Counted from the stretch's first letter, positions 1 to 9,476 are shown. The stretch is 64,000 nt of DNA from Asaia bogorensis (GCA_945868845.1 CAMBMS010000010.1:1-64000); one strand, 5' to 3'. A program made the numbers and translations. The notes: generated by a model not told the origin, from the letters alone.

Positions 1-208
1 CGGAAGCTCCCGCGATTCAATCAGATGTGATCACGCTCTAGCCGAGTTTAGGGCAAAGCCCCCAATCCTCCTGCCCGCAGGTCGCGCCCAGCGAGACTTA
101 GTATAAGACGGCACTGGCCCGCTCCCCTACCCGACTTGATCTGTCCGGCATGATCCGGCTCGATGGGCGCCGCACCATGCGTGCGCAGCAAGGAAGGAGA
201 TCACCCTG

Positions 209-715
209 ATGATTACCCCAGCCTATATCTGCATGATGACCGCATACGGCATGGAGATGAATCGCCGCATCTACGCCGCCGCTGCGCTGATGACCGACGA
301 ACAGCGTAAGCAGGATCGGGGACTGTTCTGGAAATCCCTGCACGGCACGCTCAATCATCTGATCTGGGGCGATACGCAATGGATGTCGCGTTTCGCTGAT
401 TGGGAGAAACCGGCCGTCGGCGGCAAGCAGAGCGCTGCCCTGTTCGATGATTTCTCGGCGCTACGCTCTGCGCGGGAGGCGATGGACCGGCGCCTCACCG
501 ACTGGGCGGCGCAGGTGTCAGATGCCTGGCTGGGGCGGGACCAAAACTGGTATTCAGGCGCCGCCGGCCGCGACATGGTGGCGCCGCGGCAGATGCTGAT
601 GGTGCATTTCTTCAATCACCAGACCCATCACCGCGGGCAGGCACACGCCGCGCTGACGGCGTGTGGCCATGACCCAGGCGACACCGATCTATTCCTAATC
701 GTGGGCGCGAGTTAG
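209..715 (+). CDS. DinB family protein
   Basis: A 168-residue protein of the DinB/YfiT-like four-helix bundle superfamily, whose members use three histidines to hold a divalent metal and often act as thiol transferases or stress proteins; the substrate here is unknown. Visible signatures are a His in LHGTLNHLIWGD (His50) and the C-terminal HFFNHQTHHRGQAH block (residues 133-146), which supply the expected metal triad (about His50, His137, His141). Length is normal for the family. The ATG is preceded by a purine-rich AAGGAAGGAG ribosome site at about 190-199. It converges with the Tim44-like gene, with only 6 bases between stop codons. The upstream 208 bases hold no recognisable gene. Confidence 0.85.
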   Translation: MITPAYICMMTAYGMEMNRRIYAAAALMTDEQRKQDRGLFWKSLHGTLNHLIWGDTQWMSRFADWEKPAVGGKQSAALFDDFSALRSAREAMDRRLTDWAAQVSDAWLGRDQNWYSGAAGRDMVAPRQMLMVHFFNHQTHHRGQAHAALTACGHDPGDTDLFLIVGAS

Positions 716-721
716 ATCCGT

Positions 722-1636
722 TTACTGCGCCTGTTGGATCGCCGAGAGCATCCAGTTGGCGCCGGGGGTGCGGACGAAGGTCCAGAGCTCTGTCGCTTCC
801 ATCGGCTGCGCCGGATCGCCCTCCACCACGCGCCCGGTCATGTCGCGCGTGACGTCGACCAAGCTGAAACGCATGGCCACGGTGGCGTATTCGCGCCCCG
901 GTTCCGACCAGGATTCCGACAGATCGCCTTGCAGGAGTTTCACGTCGGAGACCGAGTTGCGCACGCCCCGGCTGGCTTGCTGGGCGAATTCGCTCTCGAA
1001 ATAGGTGAGCATTTCCAAGGTAGCGAGGCGTTGCATTTCAGGCAGGCTTTGCGTGCTGTAGGCGGCCTGGATGGCTTTCAGCGATTGGTCGAACGACGAG
1101 AAATCGGCCGGGGTGATCTGCACCGGCGGGCCAGCGGGCGCGCTGCCGCCGCCGCGGTTTAGCGGCGCCGGCACTGGCGCGCCCATCGCCTGGGCATCGC
1201 CAGTGAACATCGCCGGGCCGCTGGGGGTGGCCAGACGCGGGCGGCGGAACAGGCGCATGGCCAGATAGATCAGACCGCCAATCAGGGCGACTTGCAGCAG
1301 CACGCCGAGGAGGCCGGCGAAACCGGCGCCGAACATGGATCCGCCCAGCATTAGGCCGAACAGACCGCCCATCAGCAGGCCGCCGGCGAGGCCGCTCATG
1401 AACCCACCTCGGCTCGGGGCCGCCGCGGTCGTGGCAGCGGCGGGCGCGGGGGTGGCGGAGCGCTGCATCTGCTGCGCGCCGCCGGGCGCGGTTTTGGTGG
1501 TGGGCGGCGCGGAGTAGGTATGGCTGCCACGGCTGCCCGACGAGTCGCCCTTGCCCGCGCGCGCATCCGCGACGGCAGGCACCAGGGCCAGCGCCGTAAC
1601 GGCCGCCACAGCTAGGAACAATCCAGACCGGCGCAT
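722..1636 (-). CDS. Tim44-like domain protein, exported or membrane anchored
   Basis: 304 residues. An N-terminal signal-like segment (about 1-25, ending near ADARA) is followed by a Ser/Pro/Ala-rich linker (about 30-75), a Gly-rich hydrophobic region with one or two membrane passes (about 78-128), and a C-terminal Tim44-like domain (about 170-300, containing the SFDQSLKAIQAAY and LEMLTYFESEF segments). In alphaproteobacteria such proteins are annotated as Tim44-like; their role in bacteria is not settled, though envelope association fits the hydrophobic region. A GGAGGATC ribosome site lies just before the ATG. Monocistronic, convergent with the DinB gene. Domain call is by pattern recognition of the C-terminal half. 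Confidence 0.8.
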   Translation of the reverse strand: MRRSGLFLAVAAVTALALVPAVADARAGKGDSSGSRGSHTYSAPPTTKTAPGGAQQMQRSATPAPAAATTAAAPSRGGFMSGLAGGLLMGGLFGLMLGGSMFGAGFAGLLGVLLQVALIGGLIYLAMRLFRRPRLATPSGPAMFTGDAQAMGAPVPAPLNRGGGSAPAGPPVQITPADFSSFDQSLKAIQAAYSTQSLPEMQRLATLEMLTYFESEFAQQASRGVRNSVSDVKLLQGDLSESWSEPGREYATVAMRFSLVDVTRDMTGRVVEGDPAQPMEATELWTFVRTPGANWMLSAIQQAQ

Positions 1637-1789
1637 TGAAGATCCTCCAATAGGTTTGTCGTTAGTGGATTATATAGTCGAACCGTGGCGTGATTTATAG
1701 AGGGATCGTGCGGGGCACCCGAAAGCGGCGCAAACTCACCAAGTTTTCGTATGGTTTTAGGCTAGCCGAGTTGCGACAAGCCGGTCAAA

Positions 1790-3130
1790 TTAGGCGCCCG
1801 CCAGGGTCATGCCTTCGATCCGCACGGTAGGCGCGTCGGTGCCCCGGCGAAACGTCAGGTCATTGGCGGGGGTCATGTGAAGGAACATCTCCAACAAATT
1901 CCCTGCGACGGTGATTTCCGCTACCGGCTCCGCCAGCCGGCCGTCGCGGATCATGAAACCCGCGGCGCCGCGGCTATAATCTCCGGTTAAGCCGTTCACC
2001 GCCGAGCCGATCAGTTCGGTGATGTAGAGGCCTTCCCTGATATCGGCCATCAGCGCGGCCGGGCTGATCGCGCCGGCGGCGAGATAGAGATTGGTCGATC
2101 CGGGCGAGGGGGGGCCGGAGGTGCCGCGCCCGGCATGGCCGGTGGAACGCAGGCCAAGCTGTCGGGCGGAGCGCAGATCGAGCAGCCAGGTCGTCAGCAC
2201 CCCATTCTCGATTAGGGTCATTGCACGGGTTGGCACGCCCTCGCCATCGAATACGCGCGAACGCAGGCCACGATGCCGACGGGGATCGTCGCGTACCATA
2301 ATGCTAGGGGCGAAGATGCGTGTGTGGAGCTTGTCCTTCAGGAAGCTGGTGCCGCGTGCGATGGCGGCCCCGTTGATGGCGCCGACCAGATGGCCGAGCA
2401 GCCCGCCGGAAATACGCGGATCGTAAAGCACGGGCATTTTTGCGGTTTTCGGCCGCGCCGGGTTCAGCCGGCGCAGGGCGCGCTCTCCGGCTTGGCGGCC
2501 GATCGCGGCCGGATCGTCCAGATCGGCTAGATGCACGGCGGAATGGTAGTCGTAGTCGCGCTGCATGCTGGTGCCCGCGCCGGCCAGGGCGACGGCGGAG
2601 ATCGAATGGCTGGTTCGAATTGCCCGCCCCGCAAAACCGGCGGAGGTGACGAGGGTGACCTCGCTGCGGCCATAGCCGGCCTCGGCACCTTCGGAATTGG
2701 TGATGCCTGGCATGGCGCGCATCGAATCCTCAGCCGTTGCGGCACGGTCAACGAGTGTGGCGGCGCCGGGCTCGGTGGGGTCTTGCAGATCAAGCGGGCT
2801 CGCATCGTCGGGGGCTTGTGGATCGGCGAGGCTGGAGAAAGGATCTTCCGGTACCACGCGGGCCATCGCGACGGCGCGTGCGGCGAGTTCCGCGAAGCCG
2901 GCTTGATCGACGGTGGTGGCGGAGACCGTGGCAATCCGCTGGCCTACAAACACGCGTAGGCCGAGATCGCGGGCCTCGGATCGTTCCACATGCTCCGTCT
3001 TGCCCAGCCGACGCTGCACGGAAAGCGTGGCGCCGCCTACCAACATTGCGTCCGCCGCGTCCGCCCCGGCCTTGCGGGCATGGATGATGAGGTCTTGCAG
3101 TAAGTTCAGGCCGTCCATTTTCTCCCTCAC
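1790..3130 (-). CDS. pmbA: TldD/PmbA family metalloprotease subunit (PmbA/TldE-like)
   Basis: 446 residues, typical for PmbA/TldE, the partner of TldD in a cytosolic protease that matures peptide antibiotics and degrades unfolded peptides. Characteristic stretches include the N-terminal ADAADAMLVGG region, RSEARDLGLRVFVGQR, and the C-terminal NLYLAAG / LIGSAVNGLTGDYSRGAAGF segments. As in TldE, no HExxxH zinc motif is seen, so catalysis would need a TldD partner not present in this window. It is the last gene of the thrC-M16-pmbA operon: its GTG start overlaps the M16 stop as GTGA. An ATG four codons later is an alternative start. Confidence 0.9.
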   Translation of the reverse strand: MREKMDGLNLLQDLIIHARKAGADAADAMLVGGATLSVQRRLGKTEHVERSEARDLGLRVFVGQRIATVSATTVDQAGFAELAARAVAMARVVPEDPFSSLADPQAPDDASPLDLQDPTEPGAATLVDRAATAEDSMRAMPGITNSEGAEAGYGRSEVTLVTSAGFAGRAIRTSHSISAVALAGAGTSMQRDYDYHSAVHLADLDDPAAIGRQAGERALRRLNPARPKTAKMPVLYDPRISGGLLGHLVGAINGAAIARGTSFLKDKLHTRIFAPSIMVRDDPRRHRGLRSRVFDGEGVPTRAMTLIENGVLTTWLLDLRSARQLGLRSTGHAGRGTSGPPSPGSTNLYLAAGAISPAALMADIREGLYITELIGSAVNGLTGDYSRGAAGFMIRDGRLAEPVAEITVAGNLLEMFLHMTPANDLTFRRGTDAPTVRIEGMTLAGA

Positions 3131-4398
3131 GCCGCCAATGTGTCGGCGATGGCGCCAACACTGGGTACGCGTTCGGCCGGACCGAGGGCTGCCAATGTTG
3201 GGGTAGCGCGGAAAATTCGCCGCGCCGCGCGGGAAATATCTTCCAACGTCACGGCAGTAATTTTCGCCACGGTTTCGGCAGCGGGGATGACGCGGCCGAA
3301 AAGCTGCACCTGCCGTGCCAATTGCTCACAGCGCGAGCCGGTGCTCTCCAGCGACATGAGGATCGATGCCTTTACTTGCGCGCGGGCGCGGGCAAGCTCT
3401 TCCTCGCCCACGACGCCCTGTACCTTGCGGATTTCTTCCAAAGTGACGGGAATCAATTCTTCCACTTCGCTTTCGCCAGTGCCAGCATAGATGCCAAAGA
3501 TTCCAGTATCGGTATAGGGCTGGGCGAAGGAATAAACCGAGTAGACAAGGCCGCGGCGTTCTCGCACTTCCTGGAACAGGCGCGAGGACATGCCGCCACC
3601 GAACAGGGTGGACAGCAACAGGGTCGGATAATAATCCGGATCGGTGAAGCCGATGCCGGGAAAGCCCAGCACGATATGCACCTGGTCGAGATCGCGCGCC
3701 TCGCGGAATTCGCCGCCTTGATAAAGACTGGGCACGGGGGAAGGCGGCGCGGCGTTGGGTAGATCGCCAAAATGCTTGTGCGCCAGGGCGACGACGTCGT
3801 CGTGACGCAGATTGCCGGCAGCCGCCAAAACGGTATTGGTGGGGGCGTAACGGCTGCGCATATAGTTCATCAGGATGCTGCGCGGCATTTCGCGGATGTT
3901 TTCTTCCGTGCCGAGCACTGGGCGGCCCATCGGCTGATTTGGAAAGGCGACTTCCTGGAAGCGGTCGAAAATAATATCGTCGGGGGTGTCATTGGCCTGG
4001 CCGATTTCTTGCAGGATCACGCCGCGTTCGCGTTCCATCTCCTCGGGCTCGAAAGTAGAATGGGTTAGAATGTCGCCGATAATGTCGGCGCCGAGGGCGA
4101 GGTCATCCTTTAACAACTTAACATAATAAGCTGTCTGTTCGCGCGCAGTATAGGCGTTGATATGTCCGCCCACGGCCTCCACTTCCTCGGCGATCTGCGT
4201 AGAGTTGCGCCGTTCGGTACCCTTGAAGGCCATGTGTTCGAGAAAATGCGAGGCGCCGTTTTCGACCTCGGTCTCATGGCGCGTGCCGGTGGCGACATAG
4301 GCGCCGATGGAGACGGTCTCGACGCGGTCCATGCGCTCGGTAACCACGTGTAGGCCCGACGGTAGGGTAGTGAGTTGGATGGCGGTGTTGTCGCTCAT
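3127..4398 (-). CDS. M16 family zinc peptidase (processing-peptidase-like)
   Basis: 423 residues of the pitrilysin/insulinase M16B group, related to mitochondrial processing peptidase beta. The inverted zinc motif HFLEH is at residues 51-55 and the third ligand, Glu131 (VILQEIGQ), lies 76 residues beyond the second His, the spacing expected for an active enzyme. The C-terminal non-catalytic half carries the Gly-rich FGGGMSSRLFQEVRERRGLVYSV segment typical of substrate-binding M16 domains. Translationally coupled on both sides: its ATG overlaps the thrC stop (ATGA) and its stop overlaps the pmbA start. The natural substrate is unknown. Confidence 0.92.
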   Translation of the reverse strand: MSDNTAIQLTTLPSGLHVVTERMDRVETVSIGAYVATGTRHETEVENGASHFLEHMAFKGTERRNSTQIAEEVEAVGGHINAYTAREQTAYYVKLLKDDLALGADIIGDILTHSTFEPEEMERERGVILQEIGQANDTPDDIIFDRFQEVAFPNQPMGRPVLGTEENIREMPRSILMNYMRSRYAPTNTVLAAAGNLRHDDVVALAHKHFGDLPNAAPPSPVPSLYQGGEFREARDLDQVHIVLGFPGIGFTDPDYYPTLLLSTLFGGGMSSRLFQEVRERRGLVYSVYSFAQPYTDTGIFGIYAGTGESEVEELIPVTLEEIRKVQGVVGEEELARARAQVKASILMSLESTGSRCEQLARQVQLFGRVIPAAETVAKITAVTLEDISRAARRIFRATPTLAALGPAERVPSVGAIADTLAA

Positions 4399-5798
4399 GC
4401 GGTGTTCCTTCGCGCAAAAGTGCGGGTGTGGGATTGCACCGCGGCCAGATTGTTGGGCAAGACGGTGTAGTGTTCGTCGCGTTGATATAAGTCTGCCAGA
4501 CGCGGTGGCAATGCGGGGGCGATGCCGATGGCCTGGCGCATGGCGTCAGGAAATTTTGCCGCATGCGCGGTGGCCATCGCGATGATGGGAATTTCCGGTG
4601 CCCCGCCATGGGCGCGCGCGGCGGCGATTCCGATGATACTGTGTGGGTCAGCCAGATAGCCGGTGCGGCCATGCAGGGCGCGGATTTCGGTCAATGTGCT
4701 GTCGTCGTCGAGGCGAAAGCCATGGAACAAGGCGCGAGCATTTTGCCACGTCGCGTCGGGAACAGGCATTTTTCCGGTGGCACGAAAGGTCTGCATCGCG
4801 GTGGCGGTGGCAGCGGGGTTGCGGTGCAAAAATTCGAATAACAACCGCTCGAAATTCGAACTGACTTGGATATCCATGCTGGGAGAAAGGCTGGGTTCCA
4901 CCGGACGCATCGACATATCGTTGGCGTCGAGGAAACGCGCCAGAATATCGTTGCGGTTGGCGCCGACGATTAGGCCCGCGACGGGCAGCCCGATCCGCCG
5001 TGCTGCCCAGGCGGCCAGCACATTACCAAAATTGCCGGTTGGTACACTGAATGTCATTTCCCGGTCCGGCGCGCCCAACGCCAGCGCGGCGGCGACATAA
5101 TAGGGAATCTGCGCCGTGATGCGCGCCCAGTTGATGGAATTCACCGCCGAGAGATGCATCTCCTGGCGAAACGGCGCGTCGGCGAACATCGTCTTCACCA
5201 GATCCTGGCAGTCGTCGAAATTTCCCGCGATGGCGATATTGGCGACGTTGGGTGCGTTGACCGTGGTCATCTGCCGACGTTGCACTTCGGATGTGCGGTT
5301 GTGCGGATGCAGGATGACGATGTTAATGCGGTCGCGGTTGGCGCAGGCCTCGATGGCGGCCGGCCCGGTATCGCCCGATGTCGCGCCGACGATGGTGACC
5401 TGTTCGCCGCGCGCGGCCAGCACATGGTCGAACAGTCGACCCAGAAGTTGCATCGCCATATCTTTGAAGGCGAGGGTGGGGCCGTGGAAAAGCTCCTGCA
5501 CCCAGAGATTGGTATCCAGCTGCACCAGCGGCGCGACGGCGGGATGGCCAAAACCGGCGTAGGATTCTTGGCAGAGGCTGCGTAGGGTCTCGAACGGGAT
5601 GACGGCTCCGATGAAGGGGTGCATCACCCGCGCGGCCACCTCGGCGTAGGGCAGGCCGCGCATCGCGCGAAAATCGGCGGGCGAAAAATGAGGCCAGGAT
5701 TCGGGCATAAACAACCCGCCATCCTCGGCGAGGCCAGCGAGGAGTACAGCGGCGAAGTCAGGCGCGCTGGCCTGACCGCGGGTGGAGATGTAGCGCAT
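4395..5798 (-). CDS. thrC: Threonine synthase
   Basis: 467 residues; converts O-phosphohomoserine to threonine with pyridoxal phosphate in the cytosol. The PLP lysine is Lys112 in HGPTLAFKDMAMQLLGR, followed by the phosphate-binding GATSGDTGPAA motif. Length and the N-terminal MRYISTRGQ match the longer bacterial/yeast class of threonine synthase. First gene of an operon with an M16 peptidase and pmbA, joined by 4-base overlaps. The 42 bases between this start and the MAPEG stop could hold the promoter; no clear hexamers are seen. Confidence 0.96.
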   Translation of the reverse strand: MRYISTRGQASAPDFAAVLLAGLAEDGGLFMPESWPHFSPADFRAMRGLPYAEVAARVMHPFIGAVIPFETLRSLCQESYAGFGHPAVAPLVQLDTNLWVQELFHGPTLAFKDMAMQLLGRLFDHVLAARGEQVTIVGATSGDTGPAAIEACANRDRINIVILHPHNRTSEVQRRQMTTVNAPNVANIAIAGNFDDCQDLVKTMFADAPFRQEMHLSAVNSINWARITAQIPYYVAAALALGAPDREMTFSVPTGNFGNVLAAWAARRIGLPVAGLIVGANRNDILARFLDANDMSMRPVEPSLSPSMDIQVSSNFERLLFEFLHRNPAATATAMQTFRATGKMPVPDATWQNARALFHGFRLDDDSTLTEIRALHGRTGYLADPHSIIGIAAARAHGGAPEIPIIAMATAHAAKFPDAMRQAIGIAPALPPRLADLYQRDEHYTVLPNNLAAVQSHTRTFARRNTA

Positions 5799-5840
5799 GG
5801 GCGGAACCTAGGGCGATTTGTCCCGCCCTGCCAGAGCGCC

Positions 5841-6227
5841 TCAGATCACTTGCCAGAAGATGAGAATCATTCCGATTGCGGCGATGAGCCAGGATAAGGT
5901 GCGCAGGACCGGAATGCCGATGACGTAGAGGATTGCATAGGCAAGCCGCGCCCAGAGGAAGAGTTGCGCGCCGAGCACGGTGGTGGCGTTGCTGCGCCCC
6001 GCCGTGGTGGCGATCAGGACCAAGGCCGCGAACAGCACAAAACTTTCCAGCATGTTGCGGTAGGCGCGCTGGGCGCGGTCAGCGGCGCCGGTGAGCGCAG
6101 GCATGTCCTCCCGGTTGCCCATTAGGGTGGGCAGTCCAGCCTGCGGGATGGCGAGCAGCACGGCGATGAGGGTCTGCGTAAAAGCGAGGGCCGCCGCGCA
6201 GGCGAGCAGGATGAGTTCGGTTTTCAT
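5841..6227 (-). CDS. MAPEG family membrane protein
   Basis: 128 residues with four predicted membrane helices (about 3-25, 50-72, 78-97, 103-125). The pattern ADRAQRAYRNMLESFVLFAAL is characteristic of MAPEG proteins (membrane-associated proteins in eicosanoid and glutathione metabolism); bacterial members are usually uncharacterised and may have glutathione-dependent activities. It follows the ferredoxin-NADP reductase gene by 18 bases on the same strand, so the two are probably cotranscribed. A glutathione synthase gene occurs elsewhere in the window but is not linked. Confidence 0.85.
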   Translation of the reverse strand: MKTELILLACAAALAFTQTLIAVLLAIPQAGLPTLMGNREDMPALTGAADRAQRAYRNMLESFVLFAALVLIATTAGRSNATTVLGAQLFLWARLAYAILYVIGIPVLRTLSWLIAAIGMILIFWQVI

Positions 6228-6245
6228 TATGTTTCTCCGGTTTGA

Positions 6246-7256
6246 TTATGAGTTAGGCACACCCTTGGTCGTCGAATACTCAAAATGCAGGGCTTCGCCC
6301 GGATGGACGATCGGGTGGATGGCGTGCGCGGCGACGGCGGCTTCGGAAAATCCTTGTAGGATAAGTTTCAGTTTGCCCGGATAGGTGACGACATCGCCGA
6401 TGGCGAAGATCCCCGGGATGCTGGTCTGGCAGGTGGCGGGGTCGATAGTTAGGTGATTGCGTTCGAGCGCAAGACCCCAGGCAGCGATCGGGCCGAGATC
6501 CATCGACAGGCCGAAGAAGGGGAGAAGAATATCGGCGGGGAGCATGCGCGTCTCGCCTTGCAATGTGACGACCTCCACTCCGCTCAGTACGCCGCCCGCG
6601 CCGTGCAGGCCGTGCAGCTGGTAGGGAATGACCATTTCGATCTCGCCGCGCGCGGCGGCTGCGCCCAGTAATGCGGTGGTTTCCGGGGCTGCGCGGAATT
6701 TTGGCCGGCGGTGGATGACGGAAACGCGGGCAATATCCTTCAGCGCGAGTGCCCAATCGACGGCGGAATCGCCGCCACCGGCGATCACGACGCGCTTACC
6801 GCGGAAATCTTCACGCCGGCGGACATAATACTGGACGGCGTGGGTTGCCTCGTAGGCGGCGAGACCTGCGACGGGCGGGCGGTTGGGTCCGAACGCGCCG
6901 CCGCCGGCGGCGATTAGTACGGCTTTTGTACGCACCGTCGCGCCGGTATCGGTGGTGAGCGAAAAACTCCCCGTCGTGCCGGTTAGGCTTTCCACGCGCT
7001 GGCCCAACAGGCGGGGGGCAGCGAACGGAGCAATTTGCTGTTCGAGCCGCGCGATTAGGGCGCCAGCCTCGATCGCAGGATGTGCGGGAATGTCGTAGAT
7101 CGGCTTTTCCGGATAGAGCGCGCTGCATTGCCCGCCGGTCTCGCCCAGGGCGTCGATCAGCATACTGCGCATCTTCAGCATGCCGCATTCGAACACGGCG
7201 AACAGCCCCACAGGGCCGGCGCCAATAATGGCGATATCGGTGTCTGTCACTGTCAT
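6246..7256 (-). CDS. Ferredoxin/flavodoxin--NADP+ reductase, thioredoxin-reductase-like type
   Basis: 336 residues, the usual size of the TrxR-like ferredoxin-NADP reductases found in alphaproteobacteria and Gram-positives. The FAD-binding GAGPVG motif is at residues 12-17, followed by the family-specific GGQCSALYPEKPIYDIPAHP block, and the NADPH-binding IAGGGDSAVDWAL motif in the middle. There is no CxxC redox pair, which separates it from true thioredoxin reductase. Transfers electrons between NADPH and ferredoxin or flavodoxin in the cytosol. Divergent from tsaE with a 46-base gap that must carry both promoters; leads the MAPEG gene by 18 bases. Confidence 0.9.
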   Translation of the reverse strand: MTVTDTDIAIIGAGPVGLFAVFECGMLKMRSMLIDALGETGGQCSALYPEKPIYDIPAHPAIEAGALIARLEQQIAPFAAPRLLGQRVESLTGTTGSFSLTTDTGATVRTKAVLIAAGGGAFGPNRPPVAGLAAYEATHAVQYYVRRREDFRGKRVVIAGGGDSAVDWALALKDIARVSVIHRRPKFRAAPETTALLGAAAARGEIEMVIPYQLHGLHGAGGVLSGVEVVTLQGETRMLPADILLPFFGLSMDLGPIAAWGLALERNHLTIDPATCQTSIPGIFAIGDVVTYPGKLKLILQGFSEAAVAAHAIHPIVHPGEALHFEYSTTKGVPNS

Positions 7257-7302
7257 CGATCCAACCTAGACCAGATTCGTCCGCATCGGGCAGGATGGGA
7301 GG

Positions 7303-7752
7303 GTGGAATTTTTGCTGGTGGCATTATCCGACCTCACCGCGACTGAAGCCTTGGCCGGCCGCGTGGCCGCGCGGGCGGGCGCCGGCGATGCAATCCTGTT
7401 GGAAGGACCTTTGGGCGCGGGAAAAACGGCGTTTGCGCGGGCGTTTCTGCGGGTGATGGACGAAAATCCGGCGCTGGAGGTGCCGAGCCCAAGCTTTACC
7501 CTGGTTCAGGAATACGCCACGGCGCGTAAGAAAATAACGCATTTTGACCTGTGGCGGCTCGATGGCCCCGCCGCGCTGGCGGAACTGGGCTGGGAGGAGG
7601 CGCGCGATGGTATTGTGCTTGTGGAATGGGCGGACCGACTGGGGGTTTTGCGCCCGACCGATGCGCTGGTAATACAATTATCGCTCGGCGAGGGGGATGC
7701 GCGGGTGGCACGGCTCAGCGGCTGGGCGGGCCGACTGGCGGGGTTGGCGTGA
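7303..7752 (+). CDS. tsaE: tRNA threonylcarbamoyladenosine biosynthesis ATPase TsaE
   Basis: 149 residues. TsaE is the ATPase of the TsaBDE complex that makes t6A37 on ANN-decoding tRNAs. The Walker A motif GPLGAGKT is at residues 35-42, with the family hallmarks SPSFTLVQEY and VEWADRLG. The start is GTG. It heads a six-gene run; its stop overlaps the GTG start of amgK (GTGA). The other t6A genes are not in this window. Confidence 0.93.
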   Translation: MEFLLVALSDLTATEALAGRVAARAGAGDAILLEGPLGAGKTAFARAFLRVMDENPALEVPSPSFTLVQEYATARKKITHFDLWRLDGPAALAELGWEEARDGIVLVEWADRLGVLRPTDALVIQLSLGEGDARVARLSGWAGRLAGLA

Positions 7753-8741
7753 GCCGGGAAGCGGCAATGGCGGGGTTCCTGACACAACACGGGTTTGGCG
7801 CGGCGCGGTGTCTCTCGCTGGCGCAGGATGCCAGCTATCGGCGCTATTGGCGGCTGCTGGACGGGCCGTGGCGGGCGGTGCTGATGGATGCGCCACCGCC
7901 CGAGGACGTCTCTTCCTTTCTCCGTATCGCACGGCATCTGGCCGGGTTGGGGCTGTCGGTGCCCACCATTTGGGCGGTGGATGTGGGGGCGGGGTTTTTG
8001 CTTGAGGAAGATCTCGGTGATGCGCTCTACGCTCAAGTGCTGACGGCACGAAATGCGGAGGAATTATTCGATGCGGCGGTGGATGCGCTGGCGGTGATGC
8101 ATCGCGCGCCGCCACCCGATGGCCTGCCGGCCTGGGATGGCGAGGCCATGGCGACGACCGCGGTGGCAACGATGCTGGATTGGTGGTGGCCGGCGATGTT
8201 TTCCGCAGCCGCGCCAGCTTCCGCGCGACGCGGATTAGAGGCAGCGCTAGCCGCCATGCTCGCGCCCTTGTCCACAGGTCCGACGGGCTTCACGCATCGG
8301 GACTTCTTTGCCGGCAACCTGCTTTGGCTGCCGGAACGTGACGGGTTGCGGCGCGTCGGCATCCTGGATTTCCAGAGCGCGTCGCTAGGCCATCTCGCCT
8401 ATGACCTGGCCTCCCTGATCGAGGATGTGCGGCGCGATTTCTCGCCGCGGCTGGCCGAGCGTGCTATTGCCCGCTATCTTGCGGCTCGGCCCGAGTTAGA
8501 GCCGGAAGAATTTCGTGCTGCCATAAAAATATGCGCGGCGCAGCGGCATTTGCGGGTGGCGGGTCAATGGGTTCGTCTCGCGCGGCGCGATGGCAAGACA
8601 CATTACCTGGCGCATGGCCCGCGCACCTGGGCCCTGTTGCAGGCGGCGCTGCGCGAGCCCGAAACTGCGCCGCTGGCCCGCTGGATGGATTGCTGGATCG
8701 CGCCCGGGCAGCGTGCCAACCCGCCGGAGGTGATGCCATGA
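7749..8741 (+). CDS. amgK: N-acetylmuramate/N-acetylglucosamine kinase (AmgK), aminoglycoside phosphotransferase fold
   Basis: 330 residues from a GTG at 7749 that overlaps the tsaE stop; the open frame extends further upstream but only inside tsaE. The APH-fold kinase motif THRDFFAGNLLWL (catalytic Asp) and the metal-binding ILDFQSASLG follow in the expected C-terminal half, and the N-terminus carries ASYRRYWRLL typical of this group. AmgK phosphorylates the anomeric position of MurNAc (and GlcNAc) in the peptidoglycan recycling route known from Pseudomonas and Caulobacter. The gene directly downstream is the uridylyltransferase MurU, which uses its product, so function is well supported by context. 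Cytosolic. Confidence 0.88.
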   Translation: MSREAAMAGFLTQHGFGAARCLSLAQDASYRRYWRLLDGPWRAVLMDAPPPEDVSSFLRIARHLAGLGLSVPTIWAVDVGAGFLLEEDLGDALYAQVLTARNAEELFDAAVDALAVMHRAPPPDGLPAWDGEAMATTAVATMLDWWWPAMFSAAAPASARRGLEAALAAMLAPLSTGPTGFTHRDFFAGNLLWLPERDGLRRVGILDFQSASLGHLAYDLASLIEDVRRDFSPRLAERAIARYLAARPELEPEEFRAAIKICAAQRHLRVAGQWVRLARRDGKTHYLAHGPRTWALLQAALREPETAPLARWMDCWIAPGQRANPPEVMP

Positions 8742-9454
8742 GTCTTCTTCCCTGCGTGGGCATGGTGCTGGCCGCTGGTCTGGCGACACGGATGCGCCCG
8801 CTGACGGATGCCACTGCCAAGCCGTTGCTGGAGCTGGCCGGGCGCAGACTGCTGGACCATGCGCTGGACCGACTGGCGGAGGTGGGGGTGGAGCGCGCGG
8901 TGGTGAACGCGCATTGGCACGCGGACCAGATGGCGGCGCATCTGGCTGCCCGTACGGTGCCGCCGCGCACCATCTTGCGGCGGGAAGAAAACCTTCTTGA
9001 AACCGGCGGCGGGGTGCGCGCGGCGCTGGACGTGTTGGGGCCGGACCCGTTCTACGTCATCAACGGCGATGCGTTCTGGACTAATGGGCCGCATCCGGCA
9101 CTGGCGCGACTGACTGAGATGTTCGATCCGGCGCTCATGGATGGCGTGCTGCTGCTGCATCGCGGCTTTCAGGTGCAGGGCGATGTGGGGCTGGGGGATT
9201 TCGCGCTCGATAAGCTCGGCCTGCCACGCCGGCGCGGTGAACGCGAGGTGGTGCCGTATATTTACGCCGGCGCGCAGCTGATTTCCCCGGCCCTTCTGGT
9301 GGGCACGCCAGCGGGCAAATTTAGCATGAACCTGGCCTGGGACCGCGCTTTGGCGGCCGGACGGCTGCGTGCGATCGTGCATGATGGGCTGTGGTTCCAT
9401 CTCTCCACCCCGCAGGATCTGGCGGAGGCGGAGGCACTGTTGCGGGGAAGATGA
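8738..9454 (+). CDS. murU: N-acetylmuramate alpha-1-phosphate uridylyltransferase (MurU)
   Basis: 238 residues from the ATG at 8738, which overlaps the amgK stop as ATGA. A GT-A nucleotidyltransferase: the N-terminus carries MVLAAGLATRMRPLTD and a Lys in ATAKPLLELAGRR (NTP binding), later NGDAFWTNG holds the metal-binding Asp. It makes UDP-MurNAc from MurNAc-1-phosphate, bypassing de novo synthesis and thereby fosfomycin-sensitive MurA. Related to glucose-1-phosphate thymidylyltransferases, but the amgK linkage and short length favour MurU. The next gene, addB, starts 22 bases downstream. Confidence 0.9.
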   Translation: MSLLPCVGMVLAAGLATRMRPLTDATAKPLLELAGRRLLDHALDRLAEVGVERAVVNAHWHADQMAAHLAARTVPPRTILRREENLLETGGGVRAALDVLGPDPFYVINGDAFWTNGPHPALARLTEMFDPALMDGVLLLHRGFQVQGDVGLGDFALDKLGLPRRRGEREVVPYIYAGAQLISPALLVGTPAGKFSMNLAWDRALAAGRLRAIVHDGLWFHLSTPQDLAEAEALLRGR

Positions 9455-9476
9455 GACCCCACGCGCTCCCCGCACG

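Noticed and set aside
1-208. Possible gene end or RNA in the first 208 bases.
   Set aside because: No cloverleaf, conserved coding pattern or convincing promoter could be made out; only the DinB ribosome site is clear.
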